Part shown: positions 50,729 through 60,802 of the stretch, in pieces
Layout of the letters: every line of letters begins with the position of its first letter
How positions within the stretch are numbered: position 1 is the first letter of the stretch
NCBI RefSeq assembly: GCF_006489205.2
Contig: NZ_VFYR02000002.1
Location: 715,278 to 779,277 of the forward strand
Source of the DNA: Brevibacterium sp. XM4083
GTDB lineage: Bacteria > Actinomycetota > Actinomycetes > Actinomycetales > Brevibacteriaceae
Direction: 5' to 3'
DNA length: 64,000 bases
Made by a program: the position numbers and the translations under genes
Notes under the pieces: generated by a model
The model's database searches: none
What the model was told of the DNA's origin: nothing
The model's input: the letters and a program-made list of their open reading frames with translations, nothing else

Positions 50729-51822
50729 GTGGTTCCTTCCTTCTCGATGGCGGATTCGGGGATCCGCCATCCCAGTGACTGCAGTCCGTGTTCGAGTTCG
50801 TTCGCGTTCGCCGGCATCACCGAGACGTCGACGATGCCGAGCCGGCGCCCGGGCGCGTGGTCCATCCGGAAGTCCTCGACGTTGATGCCGAGGTCCCCGA
50901 TGTCCTTGAACAGGGAGGCCAGCGTCCCCGGGGTGTCGGGGATGAGGACCGTGACGACAGCATATGCGGTCGGCGCCTGTCCGTGCTTGCCGGGGATCCG
51001 GTCGTGACCTTCGTTGCCGAAGGCGATCGTCCGCGCGATCACCCCGGTCGAGCCGGGACCGAGGGCGAGCGCGTCGATGACGGCGTCGAGTTCGCCGCGC
51101 AGGGCGACGAGCACGGCCCGGACCTCCTCGGCGTTGCCGGAGAGGATCTGCGTCCACAGACCCGGATCCGAGGCGGCGATGCGGGTGACGTCGCGCAGTC
51201 CCTGCCCGGCCAGGGCCACCTCGTCGAGCGGGGCGTGGCGCAGCTGGGAGGCGACGAGGGAGGACACGACCTGCGGGACGTGGGAGACCTTCGCGACGGC
51301 GGCATCGTGGATCCGGGGGTCGAGGTGGGTGACCGAGGCGCCGGTCGCCTCGGCCATCTCCTCGACAGCGGTCAGCCGGGCAGCCGGGGTGTCCTCATCG
51401 GAGCAGATCACCCACGGGCGGGCGATGAAGAGGTCGGGCCGCGCCGCGATCGCCCCGGACTTCTCCCGCCCGGCCATCGGGTGGCAGCCGATGTAGCGGT
51501 CGAGGGCATCACCGGTGACGAGCTCCCGGACGGTCTCGAGCAGGCGGGTCTTGATGCTCGCGACGTCGGTGACGGTGGCGCTCGGGTACGTGGTCAGCGC
51601 CGCGGCGATGACGCCGGCGGCAACATCGGGCGGGGTGGCGACGACGACGATGTCGGGGTCGGGTGCCGTGCCGGGTGCGACCGGCTCACCGGCGCCGAGG
51701 TCGGAGGCGAGCTGCTGCGCGGTCGGGGACGTGTCCTCGAGGGTGACGCTGTACCCGCGTCCGCGCAGGGCAAGGCCGAGGCTCGCACCGAGCAGCCCGG
51801 TGCCGATGATGTGGATCCTCAC
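50725..51822 (-). CDS. tyrA: Prephenate dehydrogenase with ACT domain
   Basis: A 365-residue enzyme of tyrosine synthesis. The NAD(P) fold starts with IIGTGLLGASLGLAL. The prephenate site shows as GCHPMAGREKSG and HDAAVAKVSHVPQ. A C-terminal ACT domain (about 285-350, from AVVTVLIPDTPGTLASL) suggests feedback control by an aromatic amino acid. It is coupled by overlap to both rluB (51819-51822) and cmk. It works downstream of the DAHP synthase encoded at 13.8-15.2 kb. Confidence 0.95.
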   Translation of the reverse strand: MRIHIIGTGLLGASLGLALRGRGYSVTLEDTSPTAQQLASDLGAGEPVAPGTAPDPDIVVVATPPDVAAGVIAAALTTYPSATVTDVASIKTRLLETVRELVTGDALDRYIGCHPMAGREKSGAIAARPDLFIARPWVICSDEDTPAARLTAVEEMAEATGASVTHLDPRIHDAAVAKVSHVPQVVSSLVASQLRHAPLDEVALAGQGLRDVTRIAASDPGLWTQILSGNAEEVRAVLVALRGELDAVIDALALGPGSTGVIARTIAFGNEGHDRIPGKHGQAPTAYAVVTVLIPDTPGTLASLFKDIGDLGINVEDFRMDHAPGRRLGIVDVSVMPANANELEHGLQSLGWRIPESAIEKEGTT

Positions 51823-52655
51823 AGGTCGACGGCTTCGAAGAGCTCCCCGACCTCGTCGGAGCGCAGCGGGCGGATCTTGCCCTGCCGCTGTTCGGCGAGC
51901 GAGATCGGGCCGAACTTCGTGCGCACGAGCCGTTCGACGGGGTTGCCGATCGCGGCGAGCAGGCGGCGGACGACGCGGTTGCGTCCCGAATGGAGGGTGA
52001 GTTCGACGACGGAGCGGCCCGGGGTGGAGTCGACGAGGCGGAACTCGTCGACCTTGACGATGCCGTCGTCGAGTTCGATGCCGGCCTTGAGCCGGGCCGA
52101 GGCGTCCTTCGCGAGCTGACCCTTGACCTGCGCGAGGTAGGTCTTGGGGATCTCGTAGCGGGGGTGGGCGAGCCGGTTCGACAACTCTCCGTCATTGGTC
52201 AGGAGGATGAGGCCCTCGGTGTCCGTGTCGAGGCGCCCGACGTGGAAGATCCGCTCGGCGCGGTTGCCGACGTAGTCGGCCAGGGACTTCCGCCCTTCGG
52301 GGTCCTTCATCGTCGAGACGACGCCCGCGGGCTTGTTGAGGGCGAGGTAGATCTTCTGCGGGCTCGTCGAGATCCGCAGGGTGTCGACGTAGACGGACTG
52401 GGTGTCCGGGTCGATGCGGGTGCCGAGTTCGGTGACGACGCTGCCGTCGACCTCGACCCGACCGTCGAGGATGAGCTGCTCGCACGCGCGCCGGGACCCC
52501 AGCCCCGCCTCGGCGAGGACCTTCTGCAGTCGCACTCCCCCGCTGACATGGGCGTCGCCGCCCTTCGCGCCGGTGCTGGCGCGCTGCTTGCGGCTCGGTC
52601 GGTTGCTGCGCCCGCCGGGCGCCCTGGGATCGCGGTAGGGACTCATGGGGTCCAT
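51819..52655 (-). CDS. rluB: Ribosomal large-subunit pseudouridine synthase B
   Basis: A 278-residue RsuA/RluB-type enzyme. An N-terminal basic tail leads into an S4 RNA-binding domain (RLQKVLAEAGLGSRRACEQLI). The catalytic domain has the Asp in FHVGRLDTDTEGL and KTYLAQVKG, with RNRVVRRL near the end. It probably modifies 23S rRNA near position 2605. In-frame starts at 52655 and 52646 (ATG) are both possible; neither has a clear ribosome site. It lies 9 bases after the scpB stop. Confidence 0.94.
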   Translation of the reverse strand: MDPMSPYRDPRAPGGRSNRPSRKQRASTGAKGGDAHVSGGVRLQKVLAEAGLGSRRACEQLILDGRVEVDGSVVTELGTRIDPDTQSVYVDTLRISTSPQKIYLALNKPAGVVSTMKDPEGRKSLADYVGNRAERIFHVGRLDTDTEGLILLTNDGELSNRLAHPRYEIPKTYLAQVKGQLAKDASARLKAGIELDDGIVKVDEFRLVDSTPGRSVVELTLHSGRNRVVRRLLAAIGNPVERLVRTKFGPISLAEQRQGKIRPLRSDEVGELFEAVDL

Positions 52656-52664
52656 TGTCTCAAA

Positions 52665-53276
52665 TCAAACGTCGTCTGGTGACATCTCGTCGCCGACTGT
52701 GGCGAGGACCTCGGTCTCGTCGGCGCCGAGTTCCTCGAGGTCGGAGTCCTCGGGCAGGTACGGGGCGATGTCGGGGAGGTCGTCGAGGCTCTGCATGCCG
52801 AGCGCATCGAGGAACTGGTGGGTCGTCGTGTAGAGGAGCGCCGAGGTGGTCGCCTCCTTCCCGGCTTCGACGATGAGTCCGCGCAGCAGCAGGGTGCGGA
52901 TGACGCCGTCGACGCTGACCCCGCGGATCGCGGCGATCCGCGGCCGGGAGATCGGCTGCCGGTAGGCGATGACGGCGAGCGTCTCGAGGGCGGCCTGGGA
53001 GAGCTTCGCGCTCTGCCCGGCGGTGAGGAAGTCCTTGACGACGTCGTGGTAGTCGCCGCGGGAGAAGATGCGGAAGCCTCCGGCCACGGCCCGGATCTCG
53101 AAGCCGCGCTGCCGGCGCTGCTCGTCGCCGTCGTAGTCGCGGGAGAGCTCCTCGATCGCCGTCATCACGGTGTCCTCGTCGATGCCGAGGGCCGCGGCGA
53201 GCTCCGCGGGCGAGACCGCTGAGTCGCTGACCATGAGGACGGCTTCGATGCCGCCGAGGATCTCATCGTCGATCAT
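52665..53276 (-). CDS. scpB: Segregation and condensation protein B
   Basis: A 203-residue kleisin partner with two winged-helix domains. LETLAVIAYRQPISRPRIAAIRGVS is the family signature (near residue 105), and GRL-like LRGLIVEAG and FLDALGM follow. It forms the SMC-ScpAB condensin complex that organises chromosomes. The start overlaps the scpA stop. The acidic C-terminus is ordinary for actinobacteria. Confidence 0.95.
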   Translation of the reverse strand: MIDDEILGGIEAVLMVSDSAVSPAELAAALGIDEDTVMTAIEELSRDYDGDEQRRQRGFEIRAVAGGFRIFSRGDYHDVVKDFLTAGQSAKLSQAALETLAVIAYRQPISRPRIAAIRGVSVDGVIRTLLLRGLIVEAGKEATTSALLYTTTHQFLDALGMQSLDDLPDIAPYLPEDSDLEELGADETEVLATVGDEMSPDDV

Positions 53277-54229
53277 TGCCCGTCCTCGCTCTCGTCGTCC
53301 GTGGGCACAGCGTCGTCGTCCTCGTCGTTCACAGAGTCATCCGCCGAGGCGGTGCCCGGTGCGTCGTGCCGCGCGTCGTCGTCCTCGTCGGCGCTCCATG
53401 TCCCCTCGGTGCGCAGATCGACCCCGTCCTCCGGGGTCTCGGTGCGGGTGATGAGGAGTCGGCCGAGCGGTTCGTCCTGGTCGAAGTCGCAGAGGCCGAC
53501 CTTGAAGAGCTCGAGGAGGGCGAGGAACCGTGCGACGACGACGAGGGTGTTCTCCGCGGTGTCGAGGAGCTCCTGGAAGTCGAGCTCGCCGGCGCGCAGC
53601 AGCCCGAGGATGTGTCCGCGCTGCTCGGAGACGCTGACGAGCGGCAGGTGGATGTGGTCGACGGCGACCGTCGGCGGGGTGTGGTCGCGCTGGAGGACGG
53701 TGGCGAAGAGACCGGCGAGCTCGCCGGGTCCGATGCGGATCTCCAGCGGCGGCAGGACGTCCTGGAACTCTGCGTCGAGACCGACGTCGCGGGGCACGCG
53801 GATGGCCCCGGCGGTCATCGCCTCGGCGAAGTGGGCGCTGACGGACTTGTACGCCCGGTACTGGAGGAGCCTGGCGAAGAGGAGGTCGCGGGCCTCGAGG
53901 AGTTCGAGGTCGAGCTCCTCCTCCCCCTCCTCGTGCGGCAGCAGCCGTGCGGTCTTGAGGTCGAGCAGGGTGGCGGCGACGAGGAGGAACTGGGAGATCT
54001 CCGCGAGGTCGGCGGCACCGTCGCGGTCCCCGCCGGAGCGCAGACTCGTCGTGTACGCGATGAACTCGTCGGTCACCTCGGCGAGGGCGATCTCCGTGAT
54101 GTCGAGACGGCGTTTCGAGATGAGACCGAGCAACAGGTCGAAGGGACCGGAGAAGTTCTCCAGTTCGACCTGGAAGCCCGTGGGCGCGTCCCCGGTGCCG
54201 GAATCCCCGGTGCTCGATTCCTCAGGCAT
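53273..54229 (-). CDS. scpA: Segregation and condensation protein A (kleisin)
   Basis: A 318-residue kleisin. The N-terminal FQVELENFSGPFDLLLGLI and DITEIALAEVTDEFI are diagnostic. ISQFLLVAATLLDLKTARLLP follows, and the C-terminal winged helix contains VVARFLALLELFKVG. A further 60-residue acidic tail extends beyond it. It bridges SMC heads. The gene lies between parA and scpB in the conserved order. Confidence 0.95.
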   Translation of the reverse strand: MPEESSTGDSGTGDAPTGFQVELENFSGPFDLLLGLISKRRLDITEIALAEVTDEFIAYTTSLRSGGDRDGAADLAEISQFLLVAATLLDLKTARLLPHEEGEEELDLELLEARDLLFARLLQYRAYKSVSAHFAEAMTAGAIRVPRDVGLDAEFQDVLPPLEIRIGPGELAGLFATVLQRDHTPPTVAVDHIHLPLVSVSEQRGHILGLLRAGELDFQELLDTAENTLVVVARFLALLELFKVGLCDFDQDEPLGRLLITRTETPEDGVDLRTEGTWSADEDDDARHDAPGTASADDSVNDEDDDAVPTDDESEDGQ

Positions 54230-54252
54230 GGCGTCCGCGGTGACGGTCTCGC

Positions 54253-55110
54253 TCAGGGCGCGCCTCCGCGGGCGATGAGCTCACGGGCGAGCCTGCGGTA
54301 CGCCTCGGATCCGGGGTGCTTGGGGGCGAAGCTGGTGATCGGCTCGGCGGCGACGGAGGCGTCGGGGAACTTCACGGTGCGGTTGATGACGGTGTCGAAG
54401 ACCTTGTCCTCGAACGCCTCGGAGACCCGGCTCATCACCTCTTTCGAGTGCAGGGTCCGCGAGTCGAACATCGTCGCGAGGATCCCGTCGACCTCGAGGG
54501 AGGGGTTGAGGCGGTCCTGGACCTTCTCGATCGTCTCGACGAGGAGGGCGACGCCGCGCAGGGCGAAGAACTCCGTCTCGAGCGGGATGATGACGCCGTG
54601 GGAGGCGGTGAGCGCGTTGACGGTCAGCAGGCCGAGCGAGGGCTGGCAGTCGATGAGGACGACGTCGTACTCGCCGGCGACCTTGGCAAGGACGCGGGAG
54701 AGGACCTGTTCGCGGGCGACTTCGCCGACGAGCTGGACTTCGGCCGCGGAGAGGTCGATGTTCGCCGGCAGGACGTCGATGTAGTCGAACTCGGTCTCGA
54801 CGATGACGTCGTGCGGGTCGAGGCGCGGGTTCATCAGCAGGTTGTAGATGCTGATGTCGAGGTCGTAGGGGTTGATGCCGAGCCCCACCGACAGGGCGCC
54901 CTGCGGGTCGAAGTCGACGAGGAGGACCTTGCGGCCGTACGCGGCCAGGGAGGCGCCCAAGTTGATCGACGACGTCGTCTTCCCGACCCCGCCCTTCTGG
55001 TTGACCATGGCGATGATGCGTGCGGGCCCGTGCGAGTCCAGCGGGGCGGGTTCGGCGAAGTCGTCGACGCTCTTCGCTGCGGGGAGATCCAACGCCTGTT
55101 GCGGATTCAT
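54253..55110 (-). CDS. ParA-family chromosome partitioning ATPase
   Basis: A 285-residue deviant-Walker ATPase: VNQKGGVGKTTSSINLG (signature Lys plus P loop), VDFDPQGALSVGLG and LIDCQPSLG. This is the second ParA-like copy found beside scpAB in actinobacteria, distinct from the parAB at the origin; no parB is adjacent. The start is uncertain: ATG at 55110, GTG at 55113 or GTG at 55146 are in frame, the last almost abutting the xerD stop. A role in chromosome or cell-pole organisation is likely. Confidence 0.92.
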   Translation of the reverse strand: MNPQQALDLPAAKSVDDFAEPAPLDSHGPARIIAMVNQKGGVGKTTSSINLGASLAAYGRKVLLVDFDPQGALSVGLGINPYDLDISIYNLLMNPRLDPHDVIVETEFDYIDVLPANIDLSAAEVQLVGEVAREQVLSRVLAKVAGEYDVVLIDCQPSLGLLTVNALTASHGVIIPLETEFFALRGVALLVETIEKVQDRLNPSLEVDGILATMFDSRTLHSKEVMSRVSEAFEDKVFDTVINRTVKFPDASVAAEPITSFAPKHPGSEAYRRLARELIARGGAP

Positions 55111-55150
55111 CACTCGGTCGGCCACCTTTCGTTGCGTGCTGTGCACAACC

Positions 55151-56098
55151 CTACCGCGCTCGGGGGTGCGAGGTGGCGTAGACCTCGCGCAATGTTTCCT
55201 CCGACACCTTCGTGTAGATCTGCGTCGTCGTCACCGAGGCGTGCCCGAGCAGCTCCTGGACGACGCGGATGTCCGCCCCGCCCTCGAGGAGGTGGGTGGC
55301 GAAGGAATGGCGGAACGTGTGCGGGGAGACCTCGGTCTCGAGTCCGGCGAGTTCCCCGGCGGCGACGACGATCTTCCACGCCGTCTGCCGCGACATCCGC
55401 GTGCCGCGGGCGTTGAGGAAGAGTGCCCCGGCCGGCGCGCCGGAGGCCGCCTTCGCCGCCATCGCCGGGCGCACGCGTGTCACCCAGGCCCCGAGGGCCG
55501 CGGCGGCATGGGATCCGAACGGGACGATCCGCTCCTTCCCGCCCTTGCCGTAGAGGCGGATGAGCCCGGTCTCGAGGTCGAGGTCGTCGAGGTCGGCGCC
55601 GACGGCTTCGGAGATGCGCGCCCCGGTCGCGTAGAGGAGTTCGAGGAGGGCAGCGGCCCGCAGCTGCGCCGGCTCCTCTCCCGCCGTCGTCGCGAGCATC
55701 GCCTCGACTGCGGACACGGACAGCGCCTTCGGCAGCCGCAGGCCCTCCCGCGGCGGACTGACCTCGGACGCGGGGTCGGTGTCGGCGAGCCCGTCGGCAT
55801 GGGCGAAGGCATGGAAGCGGCGGACCGCGACGAGGGCACGGGCCCGGGTCCGCGGAGCGAGGCCCGAATCCTGGAGATGGAGCGCGAAGTCCTCGATGTG
55901 CGTACGGGTCACCTCGCCGAGGCGGCCGATCCCCTGCGCCGCCAGCCACGTCCCGTACCGGCCGAGGTCACGGGCGTAGGCGTCGATGGAGTTGAGTGAG
56001 AGACCGCGTTCGAAGCGCAGCGCGCCGAGGTAACCGGCGAAGGCGCGCTCGAGCGCCGCGGGCAGGTCGGGAAGGAGTTCGGCACCGTGCCTGGCCAT
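55151..56098 (-). CDS. xerD: Tyrosine recombinase XerD
   Basis: A 315-residue site-specific recombinase for chromosome dimer resolution. All catalytic residues are seen: Arg in YATGARISE, Lys in [31 protein letters not shown] with the Tyr nucleophile. The N-terminal SAM-like domain has [18 protein letters not shown]. Unlike the element's integrase it has a canonical first Arg motif. It follows the NUDIX gene by six bases. Confidence 0.95.
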   Translation of the reverse strand: MARHGAELLPDLPAALERAFAGYLGALRFERGLSLNSIDAYARDLGRYGTWLAAQGIGRLGEVTRTHIEDFALHLQDSGLAPRTRARALVAVRRFHAFAHADGLADTDPASEVSPPREGLRLPKALSVSAVEAMLATTAGEEPAQLRAAALLELLYATGARISEAVGADLDDLDLETGLIRLYGKGGKERIVPFGSHAAAALGAWVTRVRPAMAAKAASGAPAGALFLNARGTRMSRQTAWKIVVAAGELAGLETEVSPHTFRHSFATHLLEGGADIRVVQELLGHASVTTTQIYTKVSEETLREVYATSHPRAR

Positions 56099-56104
56099 GC
56101 CGGC

Positions 56105-56791
56105 TCAGGACTCAGCCGACGGCGGGGCCGAGATCGATCCGGCCGGGGGCGCGTCGCGTCCGTCGACGAGGAGCCGGGGCGCGTCGACCGGACGTGTGGG
56201 TGCGCTCTCGCCTGCCGCCTCGCGGCGGACGACGTTGGCGACCTGGAGGATCGCGAGCTGGGCCACGGAGTTCGTCAGGCGGCCGTCGGCGATCGCCGCG
56301 AGCGCCTCGTCGAGGTCGACCCAGCGGTAGACGAAGCCGGCCTCCTCGTCGCTGCGCTCATGCCGGTCGGCGGCGGCCACCGGGGTGAGGTCGCGGGCGA
56401 GGTAGAGCCGCATCGTCTCACTGCTGCCGCCCGGGGAGAGCACGGAGTCCGAGAGCACCCGCCACGATCCGGCACGCAGGTCGGCCTCCTCGGCGAGCTC
56501 CCGCTGCGCGGCCGTGAGCGGGTCCTCGCCGGGAATGTCGAGGAGTCCTGCCGGCACCTCCCAGAGCCGGGCCCGGACGGGATGGCGGTACTGCTGGACG
56601 AGGAGGATCTGGTTCTCCTCGTTCAGGCACGCCACGGCCACGGCACCCGTGTGCGCCATGAGGTCGCGCACGAGTCCCGTGGCTTCGGGCAGGTCGAAGG
56701 TCTCGCGCCGGATCGACCACACGGCACCCTGGTACGCCTCGGTCGATGCAGTGATCTCCGGGGTGAACGGGATGTCGTGGAGGTCATTCAC
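56105..56791 (-). CDS. NUDIX hydrolase, ADP-ribose pyrophosphatase type
   Basis: A 228-residue NUDIX protein. The box GLLDIPGEDPLTAAQREL, then AEEADL, has one residue more than the consensus between Gly and Glu. The same spacing occurs in the Mycobacterium ADP-ribose pyrophosphatase, as I recall it. It probably hydrolyses ADP-ribose to AMP and ribose 5-phosphate. A Pro-rich tail ends the protein. It lies between pyrG (12 bases) and xerD in the conserved order. Confidence 0.9.
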   Translation of the reverse strand: MNDLHDIPFTPEITASTEAYQGAVWSIRRETFDLPEATGLVRDLMAHTGAVAVACLNEENQILLVQQYRHPVRARLWEVPAGLLDIPGEDPLTAAQRELAEEADLRAGSWRVLSDSVLSPGGSSETMRLYLARDLTPVAAADRHERSDEEAGFVYRWVDLDEALAAIADGRLTNSVAQLAILQVANVVRREAAGESAPTRPVDAPRLLVDGRDAPPAGSISAPPSAES

Positions 56792-56803
56792 CGGCGCGGT
56801 CCC

Positions 56804-58465
56804 TCACCGGTTCGCCAGAGCGGCGGCGACGAGGCCGGCGAAGAGCGGATGCGGCTTCGTCGGGCGCGACTTCAGCTCGGGGTGCGCCTGCGTCGACACG
56901 TAGTACGGGTGGACGTCGGCGGGCAGTTCGACGAATTCGACGAGCTCACCGTTGGGTGAGGTGCCGGAGAACTGCAGCCCCGCCTCGGCGAGCTCATCGC
57001 GGTAGGCGTTGTTGACCTCGTAGCGGTGGCGGTGGCGTTCGCTGATGTCGGTCGCCCCGTACGCGCCGGCGGCGACGCTGCCCTCGGTGAGCTTCGCCTG
57101 GTACGTGCCCAGACGCATCGTGCCGCCGAGGTCGCCCTCGCCGTCGACGATCGACATCTGCTCGGCCATCGTCGCGACGACGGGGAACTTCGTGTCGGGG
57201 TCGAACTCCGAGGACGACGCGCCCTCGATGCCGGCGGCGTGACGGGCGTACTCGATGACCATGCACTGCAGGCCCAGGCACAGGCCGAGCGTCGGAATCC
57301 CGTTCTCGCGGGCGTACTTGAGCGCACCGACCTTGCCCTCGATGCCGCGGACGCCGAAGCCGCCGGGGATGCAGATCGCGTCGAGGCCCGACAGCGCCGC
57401 GGCGGCACCGGCCTCGGAGTCGCACTCGTCGGACTGGATCCATTCGATCTTCACCCGGGCGTCGTTGGCGAACCCGCCGTGGCGCAGCGCCTCGGTGACG
57501 GAGAGGTACGCGTCGGGCAGGTCGATGTACTTGCCGACGACGCCGATGCGCACTTCCTGCGCCGGATTGTGCACGCGTTCGAGCACCCAGTCCCACTTCG
57601 TCCAGTCGACGTCGCGGAAGGGCAGGTTGAGGCGGCGGATGACGTAGACGTCGAGACCGCCGTCGTGGAGGACCTTGGGGATCTCGTAGATGCTCGAGGC
57701 GTCGACGCAGGGCACGACGGCTTCGAGGTCGACATCGCTGGCCGAGGCGATCTTCGCGCGGATCGAGTCCGGCAGGTCGCGGTCGGAGCGGAGCACGATC
57801 GAGTCGGGCTGGATGCCGATCGAGCGCAGCGCGGCCACGGAGTGCTGGGTCGGCTTCGTCTTCAGCTCGCCCGAGGGCCCGAGGTAGGGCACGAGGGAGA
57901 CATGGATGAAGAAGACGTTGTCGCGGCCGACGTCGTGGCGGACCTGGCGGGCGGCCTCGAGGAACGGCTGGGATTCGATGTCGCCGACGGTGCCGCCGAT
58001 CTCGGTGATGATGACATCGGGACGGTCCTCGGCGGGACGTTCGGCCTGCGCGCGCATCCGGGACTTGATCTCGTCCGTGATGTGCGGGATGACCTGGACG
58101 GTGTCGCCGAGGTAGGCGCCGCGGCGCTCCTTGGCGATGACCGAGGAGTAGACCTGTCCGGTGGTGACGTTCGCGGCACCATCGAGGTCGATGTCGAGGA
58201 AGCGCTCGTAGTGACCGATGTCGAGGTCGGTCTCCGCTCCATCCTCGGTGACGAAGACCTCACCGTGCTGGAACGGGTTCATCGTTCCCGGGTCGACGTT
58301 GAGGTAGGGGTCGAGCTTCTGCATGGCGACCTTGATGCCGCGCTGAGTGAGCAGGTGTCCGAGGCTCGATGCCGTCAGACCCTTGCCGAGAGAGGAGGCG
58401 ACGCCTCCGGTGACGAAGATGTGCTTGACTGTGTTCGGCTCTTGGGCCCCGATACGATTCACCAC
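56804..58465 (-). CDS. pyrG: CTP synthase
   Basis: A 553-residue CTP synthase. The synthetase domain starts [15 protein letters not shown] and has [11 protein letters not shown]. The glutamine amidotransferase domain has IPGGFGVRG, the Cys in LGLCLGLQC and the C-terminal His/Glu in [10 protein letters not shown]. The start is taken as GTG at 58465. TAGAAT on the minus strand (58479-58474) is a good -10 only eight bases upstream, so the message is probably leaderless. A TTG at 58483 would place the promoter inside the gene. Confidence 0.95.
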   Translation of the reverse strand: MVNRIGAQEPNTVKHIFVTGGVASSLGKGLTASSLGHLLTQRGIKVAMQKLDPYLNVDPGTMNPFQHGEVFVTEDGAETDLDIGHYERFLDIDLDGAANVTTGQVYSSVIAKERRGAYLGDTVQVIPHITDEIKSRMRAQAERPAEDRPDVIITEIGGTVGDIESQPFLEAARQVRHDVGRDNVFFIHVSLVPYLGPSGELKTKPTQHSVAALRSIGIQPDSIVLRSDRDLPDSIRAKIASASDVDLEAVVPCVDASSIYEIPKVLHDGGLDVYVIRRLNLPFRDVDWTKWDWVLERVHNPAQEVRIGVVGKYIDLPDAYLSVTEALRHGGFANDARVKIEWIQSDECDSEAGAAAALSGLDAICIPGGFGVRGIEGKVGALKYARENGIPTLGLCLGLQCMVIEYARHAAGIEGASSSEFDPDTKFPVVATMAEQMSIVDGEGDLGGTMRLGTYQAKLTEGSVAAGAYGATDISERHRHRYEVNNAYRDELAEAGLQFSGTSPNGELVEFVELPADVHPYYVSTQAHPELKSRPTKPHPLFAGLVAAALANR

Positions 58466-58469
58466 GGAA

Positions 58470-58484
58470 TTTGATTCTATCAAA
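58470..58484 (-). promoter_or_regulatory. Palindromic promoter element of pyrG
   Basis: TTTGATTCTATCAAA is a 15-base palindrome with 6-base arms. On the minus strand it contains the -10-like TAGAAT, eight bases before the pyrG GTG. A regulator bound here would cover the promoter. It also overlaps the last codons of the upstream glycosyltransferase gene (stop at 58480). Confidence 0.45.
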
Positions 58485-59628
58485 CCGGCTGTCGGGAATT
58501 CGACGCGGCGTCGGCCTCGGCATAGACGCCGAGGAGGCTCGAGGCGATCTGGCCGGGGTTGTCGACGTCGATGACCCGCTTCTTCGCGGCGATCGCCTGT
58601 GCGCCGCGGGCGGCGGGGTCGTCGAGAAGATGATTGATCTCACGCAGCAGCCCGTCCGTGTCGTCGGGGGCGACGATCGGCGCCGAATCGCCCCAGATGC
58701 CCGCACGGCGCTCGTTGCCGATGAAGATCGTCGGCTTCGACAGCTGCATGAGGTCCTCGTGGCTGAGCCCGGTCATGTTCTCCGCGGCGATGACGAGATC
58801 GGCGGCGGCGACGACGTCGACGAGGTCGTCGGCCGGGGCGACGATGACGCCGCGGTCGGCGAACGAGTTCGCCACGGTCCTCCGGTCCCGGCCGGTGCCG
58901 GTGAGGACGGTGACGGCGCGGCGGTCGCGGCGGCGGGTGTTGATCTGGCCGGCGGCGTCGAGGACGGTCGCGAGCGCCGTGTGGTCCTTGAGCGCGATCG
59001 GGCTCGCGATCATCCACGTGCCGTCCTTGATGCCCAACTGCTTGCGCACCTGCGCCCGGGACATCGTCACCGTGAGGTCGGTGTCGATGTCGGGGGTGAC
59101 GAGTTCGGCGCGTTCGACGAGCGGGACGGAGCCGGCGAACCATTCGACGACGGGTTCGGTCGTCCCGAGCACGGCGGTCGCGGTGCGGGCGACGACCTCG
59201 GCGCCGGTCTTCTCGATGACATCGGCCGGGTCGAAGTTCTCCACCGTGGCCACCGCCGTCGGGTGGAGCCGGGAGGGCAGTCCCGTGAAGCCGAGACCGG
59301 TCAGGGTGGCGGCGTGGAGGCCGTGGGCGTGGACGACGTCGACGTGCGGGTAGTGCTTGTGGAGGATGAAAGCCGAGTTCGGGTCCGAGGGGCTCAGCCG
59401 CCGCTTGGCCGTCAGCGGGATCTCCCGGTAGTTCTCCCGCAGGTCAGCAGGCACCTCGATCGTCTCGAGCAGATCCGGGTGAGCGGCGAGTCCGACCTTG
59501 AAACCGGCCTTGAGATGGCCGATCACGGCGATCTTCGCGACCTCGGCGACGGGTCCCGTCGTCTCGGCGAGCACGTGGAGGATCCTCGTGGCGGTGCTCA
59601 GCGGCTGGATCTCGGCGGTGTGGCTCAT
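58480..59628 (-). CDS. Glycosyltransferase-like protein (family 4 fold)
   Basis: A 382-residue protein with a GT-B type glycosyltransferase look: N-terminal [33 protein letters not shown], then a C-terminal nucleotide-binding half with [28 protein letters not shown] (shown in parts). The usual E-x7-E motif is only partly kept ([11 protein letters not shown]). Donor and acceptor unknown. ATG at 59628 with GAGGATGAGGGA upstream. It follows a clearer glycosyltransferase gene by 19 bases, so the two may act in one envelope pathway. Confidence 0.75.
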   Translation of the reverse strand: MSHTAEIQPLSTATRILHVLAETTGPVAEVAKIAVIGHLKAGFKVGLAAHPDLLETIEVPADLRENYREIPLTAKRRLSPSDPNSAFILHKHYPHVDVVHAHGLHAATLTGLGFTGLPSRLHPTAVATVENFDPADVIEKTGAEVVARTATAVLGTTEPVVEWFAGSVPLVERAELVTPDIDTDLTVTMSRAQVRKQLGIKDGTWMIASPIALKDHTALATVLDAAGQINTRRRDRRAVTVLTGTGRDRRTVANSFADRGVIVAPADDLVDVVAAADLVIAAENMTGLSHEDLMQLSKPTIFIGNERRAGIWGDSAPIVAPDDTDGLLREINHLLDDPAARGAQAIAAKKRVIDVDNPGQIASSLLGVYAEADAASNSRQPV

Positions 59629-59647
59629 TCCCTCATCCTCTTTCTTC

Positions 59648-60802
59648 TCAGTTGCCCTCAAGCCTACCTGGGACGACGGGCGCTTCAGCGTAGACGGCCA
59701 GGATCTCTGCGGCGACCGCGGCCTCGTCGGGGAGTTCGGCTCCCCGCGCCCGCGCCCGGGCCCCGAGCTCGGCGCGCCGGCCGGGGTCGGTCGCGAGGTC
59801 TCCGATCGCCTCGGCCAGGGCCGCATCGTCGTCGGAGGCGATGAGGATCCCGGCGTCGCCGACGAGCTCCGGTGTCCCCCCGGTGGATGTCGCGATGATC
59901 GCCTGCCCGGAGAGCATCGCCTCCTGGAGGACGAGCGCGCGGGCCTCCCAGCGGCTCGTGAGGACGGAGATGTCGGCGGCGGCGATGAGCTCGGCGATGT
60001 CGTCGCGGGGTCCGAGGAAATGGAGGGCGGGCAGCGCCGAGGCGGCCGCCGCAGTCGCGTACTGTGCGCGGATCTCGGCGAGCTCGGTCTCATCGGCGGC
60101 GCCGGCGACGAGGACGACGAGGTCGTGTGAATGCTCTCCCAGCCGCGCGAGAGCGCGGACGAGCATGCCGTAGTTCTTCTGCGGGGCGACGCGTCCGACG
60201 GCGAGGACGATGACGGCGTCAGCGGGGAACCCGTACTCGGCGGCCAGCGCCTGCCGGGTCGCGGTCGCCTCGGCGGTGCTGATCTCGCGCACCGGCGGTG
60301 CGGCGGCCGGGGCGAACCGGGCGTCGCGGGCGCCGAGGTCGTGGGCGCGGATGACGAGGTCGGTGCTCGCGGCGAGGGTGACGTCGGCGCCGCGGGCGAG
60401 CAGCCGCTGGATCCCGGTTTCGATGCGGCCGCGCACTCCCGTGCCCGCGGCCTGGTTGTGGAGGCTGACGATGAAGCGCGGGCGGGGGCGCAGCAAGCGG
60501 GTGGCGAGGTGGGCGAGCAGGCCGGCGCGGAAGCCGTGCGCGTGGACGACGTCGGGACCGAAGCGGCGGAGGATCCGGCGCAGTTCGGTGACGAGTCCGG
60601 TGTCGCGGAGACCGACCCCGGTGCCGACGTCGAGGGCAGCGAAGCGCACCCCCGGCAGCGCGGAGAACCCGAACTGCGCGTCGGTGGCGGCCGGGCCGAC
60701 GACGCCGACCTCGTGACCGGCGGCGGCGACGTCGCGGGCGAGTGCCCGCACGTGGGTGCCGACTCCTCCGGTCGAGGTGCCGATGACGTAGACGATCCTC
60801 AT
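59648..60802 (-). CDS. Glycosyltransferase family 4
   Basis: A 384-residue GT-B glycosyltransferase. The N-terminal half has YVIGTSTGGVGTHVRALA and DVVHAHGFRAGLLAH. The C-terminal half has VGRVAPQKNYGMLVRALA and ARALVLQEAMLSGQAIIATSTGGTPELV, the E-x7-E type motif of GT4. It probably transfers a sugar from a nucleotide donor to a lipid or polysaccharide. The start overlaps the murJ stop, which supports a role in envelope glycan assembly. Confidence 0.9.
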   Translation of the reverse strand: MRIVYVIGTSTGGVGTHVRALARDVAAAGHEVGVVGPAATDAQFGFSALPGVRFAALDVGTGVGLRDTGLVTELRRILRRFGPDVVHAHGFRAGLLAHLATRLLRPRPRFIVSLHNQAAGTGVRGRIETGIQRLLARGADVTLAASTDLVIRAHDLGARDARFAPAAAPPVREISTAEATATRQALAAEYGFPADAVIVLAVGRVAPQKNYGMLVRALARLGEHSHDLVVLVAGAADETELAEIRAQYATAAAASALPALHFLGPRDDIAELIAAADISVLTSRWEARALVLQEAMLSGQAIIATSTGGTPELVGDAGILIASDDDAALAEAIGDLATDPGRRAELGARARARGAELPDEAAVAAEILAVYAEAPVVPGRLEGN

